A DNA stretch of 64,000 bases, from the NCBI RefSeq assembly GCF_001640025.1, contig NC_031671.1, positions 2,418,001-2,482,000 of the forward strand, given 5' to 3'. The notes beneath the pieces are model-generated. The model saw only the letters and a list, made by a program, of their open reading frames with translations. It searched no databases and was not told where the DNA came from. This document shows, in pieces, positions 25,201-33,550 of this stretch. The translations under genes were made by a program, and so were the position numbers. This DNA is from Sugiyamaella lignohabitans (lineage: Eukaryota > Ascomycota > Dipodascomycetes > Dipodascales > Trichomonascaceae). The stretch's first letter is position 1. Each line of letters opens with the position of its first letter.

Positions 25201-25766
25201 TGACGGTAACCGTGCCATGTCCACCCAGCGAAACTGAAAATGGATTTAACTCTGGCCCACCTACAGTTTCAAAGTCTCACACATCTGCTGGACCTGGTGC
25301 CGTAGAAGAATCTTCTTCTCCATCGTCAGTGTCTGTTCCAGCTGTAACACCTCAGAATGCTGCGTCAACTGCTACACCTAACTCTCTTGTTTCTGGTCCA
25401 AAAGCCTCTGGAATTGCTCCTAACCTGCCCTCTTCAGAGAACTCCGGCGCCAGTCCCAACGCCTTGCCTCCACCAAAGAAATCAGGCTCATCTGTCTCTT
25501 CTTCGTCTTCTTCCTCTTCCTCTTCCTCTTCTCAAGCGGGCTCGAACAGTGGTCCCCAGTTGCCTGTTCCACAAGCGTCTGGCGGCATTGCCTCTGAGTC
25601 TGGCCATGAACCAGCCTCAGCTTCTGTGTTGCCAAGTGAGAATCCCAGTCCTTCTAGCGCCAGTAGCTCTCCAGCCCCAGGAGAAGACACCTCCAGCAGT
25701 TCAACAACGATCAGAGCTTCTAGCTTCGTTCCTTGGCTCATTATAGGATTGGTTGTTCTTGTTTAG
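16212..25766 (+). CDS. Giant Ser/Ala-rich GPI-type cell-surface protein with HsbA-like domains
   Basis: A single 3184-residue frame. An N-terminal signal peptide has a likely cut after VYG (residue 23). An HsbA-like all-helical domain (about 30-200) is followed by two closely related Cys-containing copies (about 274-432 and 515-673), a long SSAASSA/SSVESS repeat (about 675-1380), a fourth copy (about 1395-1566), a second Ser-rich stalk (to about 2630) and a diverged fifth copy (about 2633-2786). The final part has Thr-rich CPC-type segments (VTVPC repeated), Ser/Pro stalk and a hydrophobic tail FVPWLIIGLVVLV after small residues, as for GPI attachment. HsbA proteins bind hydrophobic surfaces in moulds, so adhesion to hydrophobic material is a reasonable inference. 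No introns were seen. Copy number in the repeat may vary between strains or be misassembled. Confidence 0.85.
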   Translation: MVQPVRSSSWVIAALGLATGVYGQCPTPTSNIKSLINAFEAVSSDASSLSSQVALFTNNGDTDGIQSIETGAANLLSLFDSAVNVANGIPSLISTCDSVAVVDGLGYATVEIVGLVQQLSEKYPTFSSGLVASIAPSFISQDLQQLQSLSAGLEEQLYEILDCSALPNAVIDFSDVNAGLAVAASQYSVILPSTPTIPSNNGACSSTSSSTTTGSNHLKVNLIVISGGHGGGGGGGPPPTTRSSSVTTSAATAVGVTITETTCSGTAAATSIVSCPSPTGAVLNLVTTINDASQLVSKGDFTDTASTLTQAVSTVQSLGTLSPCDEATIQEALSQLISELSSDLGNFLTEGLSAANLDSIVTIFNALENLISILDFPCSLTNPLLALLETLGGVINTLITLYNTTTGILAGKISTISSPSVVCNTVVSGLTCISSISSTVSSPATSAASSISSAATSSVVSSVASSGISSDASSVASLAPSSPVSSVVVASDPVAAISVTETVCSGTSTVTSVIACTATGVVLELVNTVNDVGELLTSGDFNDASSTLVQALATIQSLSDLSPCDEVTIQQALSLLITDMNHDLGNFITEGLSASDLDAIVTMYDALESLISDLDFPCSLSNPLLVLLQNLGGVINTLITLYNTTIGILAGMISTVASPSVECNTVVSGLTCSSSASSTVSSVASSAATSSVGSSAASSYISSDASSVVSSASSSVASSAASSTVSSDVSSVASSFASSVASSTASSDVSSLASSVESSAVSSDVSSVTSSAASSVESSAAFSAASSAASSAMSSVASSASSLVVSSVASSSASSVESSATSSAVSSVASSAASSVESSAVSSIASSAASSAASSAASSAASSAASSDVASVASSAVSSVASSAASSVASSAASSAVSSAASSDVSSVASSAASSAVSSAASSAVSSVASSAASSAEASAVSSIASSSVSSAASSAASSAASSAASDVSSVASSAASSVESSAASSAVSSAASSAASSAVTSVASSAASSVEASAVSSIASSSVSSAASSAASSAASSAASSAASSAASSAASSAASSDASSTASSAVSSVASSVESSAVSSAASSAVSSVASSATSSVSSASSSFASSAASSAVSSDVSSVASSVASSVDSSAASSAVSSIASSAASSAASSAVSSVVLSAGSSGAPSAPSSTESSVVSLVASSTMSSAQSSAASSTASSVAFPVASSTASSVASSVASSVAPSAASSVASSFASSTVSSAVSSAASSVSSSSVSSTASSAAPSSVSPGASSLVSSAASSASSSVASSSIASSVSSGTSSEASSVATSVSSSAASSTVALAVSSASSSVPPSVISSTISPIASSASASAIFSVSSLAPSSVVSSTTSSASTTSVSSSAMGSSPPVLTTGHPLSAAETICSGTTTVVTVVACTATGTVLSLINTINEIGGFADSNDYSEVAGTLSQTVLTAESLTDLSSCDQLLISQALSSLITRISTDLSDSTQLFLAPDLATLVDIYDSLQTLASSIGFPCYISSSLVSVLETLENVINNLITTYNNSPVSNIFGQVSTVPGPIVSCSPVGISTLSCTASSVASSVTSSVFSSSSLASSSVAISASSIAVSSATSSSAGSSTAITTSSNDSSSSEASATVSTSAESSVPSSSGAPFTGESSAVSSSVVIISSAEPSFPTSSFAPSSSFVSVASAESSVPGPSSEPSAVTFSATISSAESSFPNSSFALSSSFTSVASAESSVLGSSVVPNSSESSASATSAAPSVESSFVPSTSFLSVASSSESSVTGASAASLSSESSAVPFSAAISASSSISAAPTSSVVASSAVTSLSSMASSGGPFSSESSAVVSSATISSAESSVPPSSFAPSSSFTSGASSATISSVESSFPVSSFSPSSSFTSVASSAEFSVPGSSGAPFSSESSAVLSSATISSAGSSLPVSSFAPSSTFVSVALSTESSSSGSFPSSLVISSVESSFPISFFAPSSSLTSVASSAESSVAGSSSVPVSSESSSVPSSVVISSVESSFPSSSFALSSSFVSVASSAESSVVGSSSVPFSSESSAVPSSAMVSSAESSFPVSSFAPSSSLTSETSSAESSFPGSSGVSFSSQPSSLAVASSAVPTSLLASIISTELSILASSITPVSTTTSVASVPLSSGGPFSSELSLAPSSTGISAASSAVSSIHASSVLTSVASSAESASGLSSSSLSSNVPVSENSSSASSVEISSVSSAVVSLVSSVVPTSVESSVVSSPIQSVASSAESSIPVSSVVSTVYSSETTFSVAGSSASTTISVESSTHSTTASTFESSGILSSGITSVASFSASSEVAVTSAASSNSAIESSVAFSSVVTSAASSAKPSTSRSPTSTEPSASESSNSESTLSASVGITSSTPSPVSSMIASTESLFTSSQLSSTISSSPLASFGLSSAPFANSSSTRVSSTSSFISSTILPTTSTQVNPSISSGASTSTASEGSFSGSLTSGSQSSEPAFSSSLSHSTMVSGHQSVGPQSTEVQSIGGKSSQLQSSTSHSTVASSSPLISSPSATSTAVSSEFVSTAMRLESSGAVISKTTSITTAVVSPSLAASSTSSENLGLSSVNSVLPFTSSFSTPSSPLASITPAPKSSSAFTSTTIPPSTSLTPAGAVDSALAVIASANEGLLASLEAFPLSPMAVEIAVQNFINSLEQLIVNLAELLAAPLAKRADTQDPTATSAALQGVQSVATAIGYLDQFHSRLVSVSITATIAGDIQQLVTLAEQILDEAGIDCQDGGLNAAIIEANSVYGLSMSPLVQPSTCVPNSAGTATSSGAGLTSSLPSSTFGAGSLTSGGLSATQSATSSSGTVLSNSGSGSPTSGVSEAGSASSSEIVSSPTSITSGAGPQASEVSASATTSTSTLGTGISAIASASTGSSPTGENTPSSVQVSTSNVALTTVRSIQTHTVPYSTFSGSTLYSTFTEEITKVIPCEKCTQTSIEPVSYTTVTSLTTVTVPCSTSAGKTFYTTSVESVTVTVPCPPSETENGFNSGPPTVSKSHTSAGPGAVEESSSPSSVSVPAVTPQNAASTATPNSLVSGPKASGIAPNLPSSENSGASPNALPPPKKSGSSVSSSSSSSSSSSSQAGSNSGPQLPVPQASGGIASESGHEPASASVLPSENPSPSSASSSPAPGEDTSSSSTTIRASSFVPWLIIGLVVLV
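17035..18230 (+). repeat. Recent internal duplication of the HsbA-like domain within the surface-protein gene
   Basis: Segments about 17035-17515 and 17755-18235 are closely similar in DNA; for example, both contain GGAGGGGTCATAAATAC followed by nearly the same 100 bp through the conserved AAGTCCTTCCGTGG. This indicates a tandem duplication of about 720 bp including the linker. Confidence 0.85.
18225..20360 (+). repeat. Coding minisatellite: Ser-Ser-Ala/Val units
   Basis: More than 2 kb of degenerate short units built from GCTTCTTCAGCTG and TGTCCTCAGTCGCC, encoding ASS, VSS and ESS triplets. A homogeneous run of TCCTCTGCTGCT repeats lies at about 19300-19400. The unit structure keeps several other frames open on both strands, which creates spurious long ORFs. 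Confidence 0.9.
20920..23300 (+). repeat. Second coding Ser-rich repeat tract, longer imperfect units
   Basis: Units of roughly 130-150 bp recur, each encoding a pattern such as SSAVPSS...ISSVESSFP...SFAPSSSF.SVASSAESSV. They are more diverged than the 18.2-20.4 kb tract. It forms the second O-glycosylatable stalk. Confidence 0.8.
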
Positions 25767-28700
25767 ATTTTCCCACATTTTATATTAGTTATATGTATCT
25801 CAATTTGATGTTTTATTATATACCTCTTAGATGGACCCTTCAATCAAACCTCAACCTCGAACTGCTCTTCAGCTCAGACTCTCCTCGCGAAGCCGCTGTT
25901 ACATCTCCCTACAGCCCCAAACCGCTGTACTCATTTCCAATAGAACTTCGCGTTTGACCGCGTTCTCGACGCCTCGACTCGAGTCGGGACTCGGGGAGTC
26001 AGAAATGATGGGTTCCCGGTCTTCGGACTGGTACACACCGACCCCTGTTCGATGTTGAGTGGTCCGGGTACGAGAAACGGACCTCATCAACACTAATCCA
26101 TATGCGGAAGCTGAAGCTCAGCACAAAGAATTGGCAGCGGATTTTAAGTTAAGGTTTGATTCTTCCATGCACCAGACAGGGACGGCAGCGGCTGGAAGAT
26201 GCGAGGAAGCCGGCTCATCACGGGATGATCAGCGTTCTGTCAGAAAAATGCCGGATCACAATCCCATTGTTGATAGCTCCGGCATGTACTGCTAGCTCAA
26301 GTCACGAGATCGTGTTCGGTAATTCCAACGGCTTTTTAGACCCAGGTTACTTGGATAAATAAAAATCTGCAGCACGGGTCAAGGAATCACCAAAATTATT
26401 CCCGTGTCGTACAGGTTGGTACAGCAGAAACCTGGCGGCAGCTTGCTGCACAGAATCCTAGACACTGCATGCACTCATTGATACAGATATGGAAGGAGCA
26501 GTTGGTTCGGAACACCGACACAGCCGGGTTCGGCAGTTATTAGCTCCGACTCCAGAGATCTAGAAGACAACGAGAAATATATCATAAAAAAATATAAAAC
26601 AAAGTGAAGGAAAAATTCGGGTTTTGCAATCCGGGCTAGGGGGGCTCCTCCTCAACAATAATCGACTAGTACGGCTTGGGGGAAAGTCATCTACATTCTA
26701 AGCATCTGAACTAACCCGTTTTGTATACGGTCACACTAGCGCGAACAATGTTTTCGTGGGCTGCCAGTTTAAGGTTGTTCCGAAAATTTGCCGTGCTGTT
26801 TTACATGCCAACCATAGGTCAAAATAATTAATGAAAATCATATTGAAACGTTGCTACGTTGGGCATATATGCAGCTTTTGATTCACACGTGAAGCACCCC
26901 GCTGCCGTACCATGTTTGTTACACTCGACACGGGATCATGGTAATATCGGTTAAATCTGTGTTCAGTAATAGGTTCTCAAAACGGATTCAAAGTTCAGTG
27001 TGGCCCTATTCAGTGGCTAAAAGTATGTCTGTTTCAGTAGGATCAAAATCGGTTTGGTGGAGGGTGATTTTTTTGGATATTTTTTTTTCACAGATGTCAG
27101 ACTTGTGAGGAATTGCTTTTGGCTTGGCATATGCATTAGAAACAAACGTATTCGCCTAAATCCAGATATCTGCAGAACAAGTTGATCCGAAATTAATATT
27201 GGTATAGAAGTGAAATTGTGGCTCAGGTGTGCCCGGGTATCACGGTGATATTATCCAGCTGGTGCTGTCATTCTTGTTTGGGCTGTAATCGAGCCTTAAT
27301 CGGGTTTTATCCTAGCCGGAATTGTAATCGATGAGCCAGGAACTGGGCTAAATATCAACGACAGATAACGGTTGACTGACTGGCAGGTGGTCGGTTTGCC
27401 TGGTTTTGGGGAGTTTAACTCGGTACCTGCAGGGGTAATTACAGCCAGTGCTGAGATCCAGTTCAAAAGAACTGAGCCCACTCCTGAGCCCACTTGAGCC
27501 CACTTGAGTCCACTGAGCCAACTGAGCCCATTTCTGAGCCCACTTCTGACTCAGGCTAGCGAGTCTGATGACAGCTGAGCCCAGAAGAAGTTCCGGAGAT
27601 ATCGGACATGTCGACTGTAAATATATCCAAAATGGTTTTATAACGGCTATGAAGGATACTAGGGATAATATCCAGTTCTAACGGTGCCACGACCCTGCCT
27701 AAGACACTCTCGCTTGAACCTGGTGCCGTACTGTCTCGCATTTAAGACCTGTTGCAACGACCCGAGCGAACGAGCGAGTCAGAGAACGAGTAAGCAACAC
27801 AGCCCTCTCACTGATCACTTTCTCGTTTCCACTCACATTCGACTGTTCCCTTGTCTTAGCCTGACCTGGTTATTCAACCTGAGCCACAAATTTAAGCCTA
27901 CCTCTTAAAAAAATGTCATTTCTCACTCGGAAATAATGTAATTGTTGAACTCAGGACCCCCCACTCCGCTCCTATTAGCATAACAGCAGCTGCGTGCTGT
28001 GGGCTAACCCGGTACTCAGCCCACCCCCGCCAACGCCTAACGTGAACAAAAAGAAATGTTTATGTACATCCCCCTCCTTCTTTAGGGTAATAAATAAGAC
28101 GTTATTGTTGTATGCGGATATGCAGCACTCCGACCGTTTGCTCTCATGCTTAACGGGTTAGTTTGCAACTAAACTACTAACTAACCTCAGCTCCAAGTAG
28201 CGTGCAGTGTGCATTATTAACTAGCAGCAGACCTAACTAACTCCTTTTCCATCACCACTATAACTTTTAGTTTCCTTCAGATCTTTTCTTGCTGTTCATT
28301 ATTTTCGTGCCACCAGTCTTAGGACTGCAAATTTTATAAAGTCAAGCTTTATTTTTTTTTTCGACTACCCCTAGAACTGGTAGGCTTGGCAACGTTTGTT
28401 CTTCGACCTCTTCTTTTTTTTTTTTAGTCGACAAAGTCATAATCATTCAAGGAGATATCGTTGCTATTAGGATCACGATCTGCTTTTTCACGTCCATTTC
28501 ACCTTTTCAAACTCCATTTGCAGGTAACGTTTGATAGGTATCTTGGATAAGGACAACGTAAGTTTTATTCTTTTGGAAAGGGGGTTTGCTGAGAAGACGG
28601 TATTTTTACCAAGAACTTTGGTAGTGCTCGGTCAGAAGGCTGGCTATTGGATACCTTGAGGGTAGAAGTTAGTGAAGAGATTGAGACGGGCAAGAATACG

Positions 28701-28879
28701 TGAACGGTTCGACATTTTATCTGTTAGATGGTTTGTAGTTGTCAACAGATGTACTAGCGATATTTGGTTGTTGAGTTTGGAGGAGTTTGTTTGGGTTTCA
28801 CTGAAAACGACCGACCACATTCGATGGGGATTGGCGGATTTACCGGGTCGGAGTTATTATAATACTAACAATGTTTAGG
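25767..28879. other. Gene-poor region upstream of the BUD2-like gene
   Basis: About 3.1 kb with no supported gene and no GC element. Visible: direct repeats of TGAGCCCACT at about 27473-27545, GAACGAGCGAG repeats near 27765, and T-rich tracts at 28346-28430. A GTAAGT at about 28558 and TACTAACAATGTTTAG at 28863-28878 may bound an intron in the leader of the next gene. Confidence 0.5.
27473..27545 (+). repeat. TGAGCCCACT direct repeats
   Basis: About six imperfect copies of TGAGCCCACT, TGAGCCCATT or TGAGTCCACT in about 75 bp. Non-coding; function unknown. Confidence 0.75.
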
Positions 28880-31800
28880 ATGAGTTCTAAGACGTCTTCT
28901 TCGACTCTTAAGAGCCAGTCCACAAATCCTGCCACAACTCCAGGACCTGCTCCACCGCCGTCAACTTTAGCAGGAGGAGCTCCTGGAGCTTCACGATCAC
29001 CTTCTCCCGTGCCGATACCAACCAAATCACGACACGCCAAATCGACTCATAAAACCATAGTATCATCTTCTGTCACCAGTTCTAGTCTGAGTGTTAGCGA
29101 TACGAATACGCCACCCAAGCCTAAGAGGTCTGAAACTAGTAAACGACGACTGTTGAAAGCATCTCTGTCAGCACAGTCTTTCAAAGCCGCATTTGGCAGT
29201 CCAACAAGTATTAGTAGCATCAGTAGCAGTAGCAGTAGTAGTGTTGGTGGCAGTGGAGCTAGCATTGGTCGAAGTGTCAGTAACGCCAGCGGTAGTGCTA
29301 ATGGTAATGGAACTACTATTAGTCATGGAATGAGTGGTGGTGTAAGTCCCGTTGATATTGTTGATTCAACTGGTATATCAGGACCTCGCTCTACTTCGCC
29401 TCTTCCCGTTCCTGTCCCTATTAATAAGCTAGCATCGAATGGTTTACGACCTCTTCACTCTGGTGCTTCGTCGACTTATTCCAGTCAACCATCGCCCACT
29501 GGATCAGTATTCAACAACTTACCTACTGGTATCGTTCCTCAGACTACGGGTTCTAGCGTCAACAAAATCGCCACTTCGTCGTCTGTCGCATTACCACAAC
29601 GACTTCCTGAAATCACTGATGATGAAAAAGCAAAGGTCGTTGCTGCTACTAATGGTTCCACTATTACCCCTGCATCGCCTCCATTACCATTTCCTTTCTC
29701 TGTTTCTCGTAATATTTCAACCTCTTCATTGCATAGTCCTGGTATCGAGGCAGGTATCGCAGTGTCTCGAAATGTATCACAAAACAGTTCCACTGCATCC
29801 ACTGGTACCAGTACCCCAGCTATTTGTAATCCTATTTCGAGCGATGTTCTTGTCTCGTCTATTAGCGCATTTGGCATTTCCAACATGGCTGCCACCGGTA
29901 GTCCTCCTTTTGCATCGGCCATGAACAGTCCTCCTCCAGCTCCTAATCCGATGGGTGGTAATCTTGATGATTACGTTGTTGGAACCTTGGACGAAGATAG
30001 TGAACAGGACCATGAAAACGAAGATGGATCCAAGTCTTCAAATCACAGTATTCGCACCAACGACTCGACTACTAAAACGGATTCTAGTTTATACAACGGT
30101 TCAGGACAACCTGGTAGTCGTTCTGTTAGTGGCGGCATTTCTCACGCTCCTCCTTATGTACAGACGGTGAGGGAAAAGAAGAGTCTCGATAGTTTAAGTT
30201 CTTCTTTGGATTTTGCCAAAAGAGCAGACTCTTTGAGAAGCATGTGGGAGTCTCTAGAACCAAATCTTCGTACTTCCATGCGAAACTACAAGTCTTTACA
30301 ATCGGAATGTCCTGTGCAGTGGATCTCTTCTGATTGTTCTGAATGGGTCTTGGGAACGGGTGTGATCGGGTCTGATGGCTCTCTAACCCTCAAACTAGAC
30401 GACAAAGAGGCTATTGTGATCTCGGATTTGCGTCGGACTACTGTCGTTGGTACTCCACACAAGAGATATATGGAGCTGGTAGTACCACCGAGTGTAAGCA
30501 CCACATCGAGAATCATTCTTTCTCCAACCTCAGAATCTGACTTTAATCTGTGGTTATCATCTTTACTACTGTTTTCGTCCTTGAAACCTCGAGGTATGCA
30601 AGAAAAGGTATGGATTGTTCCTAGAGATGACCTGCCTCCTCGTTCTCTGGGAGGTAAAGAAGCACAAATCATTGGTCATTTCGAGGTGTACTTCCCATAC
30701 TACAGGAGTAAGAACAGTCGAAAGAACAGTGCTGCGTTTTCTCCAAAGCCAACAAAGCCTGTTGATAAGGTATCAGTTTTTAGCAAAGAAGGCATGTGGC
30801 AACCGGTTGTTGGTTCTTTGGATAAAAGTGGTGTGTTCAGATTAACTCACGTAGCTGATGGCTCTTTGGTACAAGTTATCGACATGACCAAAATATTCGC
30901 GTCGAGAGTGCGTGAAATCGATAGTTCAGTCTTCGAATGTCGCAGGGTGGTCTATGTCTACTGTCAAGACGCTATTATGGAGACACAGTTCGAACACCCC
31001 AACAAATCTCGAGAGTCGCATTTATTCTTCTGTCGTTTTGAAAATAGTAGTGACTATTACGATTGGTTTACTGCATTGAGAGCATTTGCATTGCACAGAA
31101 TATTCTCTCTCTCGACACCTTGTACTATATCTGCCTCGCCTGTTTCTAAAGAGATTTCCCCTATCTTGGCATCTTCTGCATCCAGCGTCTCAGTAGCATC
31201 CAACTTGTCCTCATCAGTTGGTGGTGATTTAGTACCGAACCTCAGAAAGGTGATGAGAGTGTGCCGACAGATCAACCTTCGAATTATTGAAGGCAAAATC
31301 AAAGACAGTGACAAGTCTGGCGTCGATATCAATCCGTTCCGCGATACGTATATTGAAGTGCAGTTTGAAAATGTTGTATGGGCAAGGACTTTCGTGTGCC
31401 AGGGCAATAGTGCTCCTTTCTGGAGAGAGGACTTTGTTCTCAATGATTTCCCAGTTATCGGACCCACTATCAAGCTTGTACTGAAGAGAAGATTGTCTGC
31501 TGCTGTAAGCCCTATCATGGATGTGGCCATCGGATCGATTGTCCTCGACGAGCAGAAGATGAGAGAGTGCGAAGATGTTGAAAAGTGGTTGCCATTGGTT
31601 TACACTCCTGAAGCCGAACGAGAGTACGACTTTGATCTTTATTTATGTCTTAAGATTGGTTATGATGAGACAAAAGTGTTGGCCGCTGAGAAGTACGCCA
31701 AATTGGACTCTCTATTGAGTGACGTGAGCAACAGTTTAACTGTCCAAATATCAGAGGCTACTGGTGATATCAACCGTCTGAGCGACATTTTCTTGAAGAT

Positions 31801-33157
31801 AATGCTTTCAAACTGTCAAGCTCTACAATGGCTTGTATCGCTCATTGACTACGATATTGAAAAGGTCCATGAAACTATCAAGGCCCATGAAAAGGATCCT
31901 GATAACTTTCCAGATATTCGCAAGAACTTTGGCAATACTCTGTTTAGAGGTAACTCGTTGCTTACTAAATCGCTAGAGCGGTATATGAAGTTGTGCGGTT
32001 CAGATTATCTTGACAAGATTGTTGGCGTTTTTGCACGTAAAGTGGTTCACAATGCTGTCTACCTTGAAATTGATCCTGATAGACTTGCACAACAAGGTCT
32101 GTCACCTGAAGAGGTTGAAACTACAGTTGCTGACAATCAGCAGAAGCTGTGCCAGTACACTACATACTTGTGGAACCTCATAAAAAACTCAGTAGACGAT
32201 ATGCCATGTGTTTTCAAACTGATTTTCAAACGGTTGCGAGAACAGCTATCTCGCGAGCTCAAGAGAGATGAGGGCCATGTCGTTTACAATTCAGTTGCGG
32301 GATTCCTCTTTTTGCGGTTTTTCTGTCCTGCTATTTTGAATCCCAAACTGTTTGGACTGACAAGAACCCATCCTACCGGCAATGTCCAGCGATCCCTGAC
32401 GCTAATTACCAAAATGCTACAAGGATTTGCTAACCGAGTGCGATTTGGACTCAAGGAACCGTGGATGATTCCTATGAACAAGTTTTTAGACACTCACGAG
32501 ACCGAACTACTTGAGTTCTACAAAGCAGTTACTCTTTGTGAAGGCGAGTGTGATGTTACCAATGGCCATATCGAAGAGCACTGCCGTCGCAAGAAGGTCA
32601 ATGACGGTTCGCTTCAGAACGCTATTGGCTGCACTCTAAGCAACCCATACTTGATCGATAAGTTTGAAAACTTTGCTAAAATGATAGAAATTTGGAACAA
32701 AAGCTCATCTGCGAAGAAGCTTGGTCCGAAATTAGAACCCAAGGTTGATACCCTAGAGACACCCAAGTCAGATGCAAAGGCTGATTTGGAGAATAATGAT
32801 AATGATGTGAAGAAGGATGATGTTGATGATGCATTAAGAAAGTTTGCTAGCTATTGCCGAGAAATCACCGACGACAGAGATGAGCTGTCTCGTCTTCTTG
32901 AGGAGCCGGAGAGTATTAGCGTGTCCAATGAAGAGGACATCTTGAATTCGATTGACATGAAGTTTGATACATCGAATGGCAAAGTAACTCTGTCAAAGAC
33001 TCGAATCGCTGCTTCGAAAGCTCCCAACCACAAGAAGGTCCGTCTGAAGAGTACATCCGAGTCTATACAGATCATAGATGACTCGGTTGTCGAGTCGGTT
33101 GACGTGAGTCCCAAGAAGGGCTCGCGGTGGATGAGGCTGGCTAGCCGCTTAAAATGA
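28880..33157 (+). CDS. BUD2: BUD2-like RasGAP with PH-like, C2 and GAP domains
   Basis: About 1425 residues from the ATG at 28880. I prefer this start because TACTAACAATGTTTAG just before it looks like a branch point and acceptor. The in-frame ATG three codons upstream (28871) would then fall inside a leader intron. The Ser-rich N-terminus (to about 420) is followed by a PH-like region (about 430-740), a C2 domain (about 785-920; RDTYIEVQFENVVWARTFVC) and a RasGAP domain (about 960-1270). The GAP domain has the arginine finger in NTLFRGNSLLTKSLERYMK (Arg about 1023) and the FLFLRFFCPAILNPKLFG motif. A basic tail ends the protein. Bud2 stimulates GTP hydrolysis by Rsr1/Bud1 in bud-site selection. 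Other fungal RasGAPs (Gap1/Ira type) are alternatives; the C2-GAP order favours Bud2. Confidence 0.8.
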   Translation: MSSKTSSSTLKSQSTNPATTPGPAPPPSTLAGGAPGASRSPSPVPIPTKSRHAKSTHKTIVSSSVTSSSLSVSDTNTPPKPKRSETSKRRLLKASLSAQSFKAAFGSPTSISSISSSSSSSVGGSGASIGRSVSNASGSANGNGTTISHGMSGGVSPVDIVDSTGISGPRSTSPLPVPVPINKLASNGLRPLHSGASSTYSSQPSPTGSVFNNLPTGIVPQTTGSSVNKIATSSSVALPQRLPEITDDEKAKVVAATNGSTITPASPPLPFPFSVSRNISTSSLHSPGIEAGIAVSRNVSQNSSTASTGTSTPAICNPISSDVLVSSISAFGISNMAATGSPPFASAMNSPPPAPNPMGGNLDDYVVGTLDEDSEQDHENEDGSKSSNHSIRTNDSTTKTDSSLYNGSGQPGSRSVSGGISHAPPYVQTVREKKSLDSLSSSLDFAKRADSLRSMWESLEPNLRTSMRNYKSLQSECPVQWISSDCSEWVLGTGVIGSDGSLTLKLDDKEAIVISDLRRTTVVGTPHKRYMELVVPPSVSTTSRIILSPTSESDFNLWLSSLLLFSSLKPRGMQEKVWIVPRDDLPPRSLGGKEAQIIGHFEVYFPYYRSKNSRKNSAAFSPKPTKPVDKVSVFSKEGMWQPVVGSLDKSGVFRLTHVADGSLVQVIDMTKIFASRVREIDSSVFECRRVVYVYCQDAIMETQFEHPNKSRESHLFFCRFENSSDYYDWFTALRAFALHRIFSLSTPCTISASPVSKEISPILASSASSVSVASNLSSSVGGDLVPNLRKVMRVCRQINLRIIEGKIKDSDKSGVDINPFRDTYIEVQFENVVWARTFVCQGNSAPFWREDFVLNDFPVIGPTIKLVLKRRLSAAVSPIMDVAIGSIVLDEQKMRECEDVEKWLPLVYTPEAEREYDFDLYLCLKIGYDETKVLAAEKYAKLDSLLSDVSNSLTVQISEATGDINRLSDIFLKIMLSNCQALQWLVSLIDYDIEKVHETIKAHEKDPDNFPDIRKNFGNTLFRGNSLLTKSLERYMKLCGSDYLDKIVGVFARKVVHNAVYLEIDPDRLAQQGLSPEEVETTVADNQQKLCQYTTYLWNLIKNSVDDMPCVFKLIFKRLREQLSRELKRDEGHVVYNSVAGFLFLRFFCPAILNPKLFGLTRTHPTGNVQRSLTLITKMLQGFANRVRFGLKEPWMIPMNKFLDTHETELLEFYKAVTLCEGECDVTNGHIEEHCRRKKVNDGSLQNAIGCTLSNPYLIDKFENFAKMIEIWNKSSSAKKLGPKLEPKVDTLETPKSDAKADLENNDNDVKKDDVDDALRKFASYCREITDDRDELSRLLEEPESISVSNEEDILNSIDMKFDTSNGKVTLSKTRIAASKAPNHKKVRLKSTSESIQIIDDSVVESVDVSPKKGSRWMRLASRLK

Positions 33158-33256
33158 TTTGTATTTTTTTTGTTTTCTTATTTTTTTACGATTGATGATA
33201 CGCATATAGAATTAATAGAGCATTTTATTAGAAATTTTTTGGAGGAAGGGGCCAGT

Positions 33257-33416
33257 TGCCTCCGGCGGCTGGGGCTCCGCCCCAGACCCTGGTGCTCCGC
33301 CCCAGACCCTGGTGCTCCTGCTTCGCAGGAGATGGCCGAGGCCATCGACGAAAACGACTCGAGCGAAGCGAGAGGAGCTACCAGGGTCTGGGGCGGAGCC
33401 CCAGCTGCCGGAGGCA
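33257..33416 (+). repeat. GC element E9, full copy with a duplicated 20-bp arm segment
   Basis: It lies 100 bp after the BUD2-like stop and 135 bp before the end of the convergent Mks1-like gene. In the left arm the unit GCTCCGCCCCAGACCCTGGT is tandemly doubled; the right arm is not. Confidence 0.95.
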
Positions 33417-33550
33417 GACCCAGTTTCGTTCGAGTCGTTGAGCTTAAAATTACGGTGAAGCAGGACACAGGGGGTTTCGCGAGGAGTGGGTGTGAATCAA
33501 GAAATAAATAAACTATATTACAGTAATTATAAAATTAACAAATTTTTGAC

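Noticed and set aside
27944..28025. Possible tRNA-like stretch (TTGAACTCAGGACC ... GTGGGCTAACCCGG)
   Set aside because: The arms do not form a complete cloverleaf by eye and the T-loop consensus is absent.
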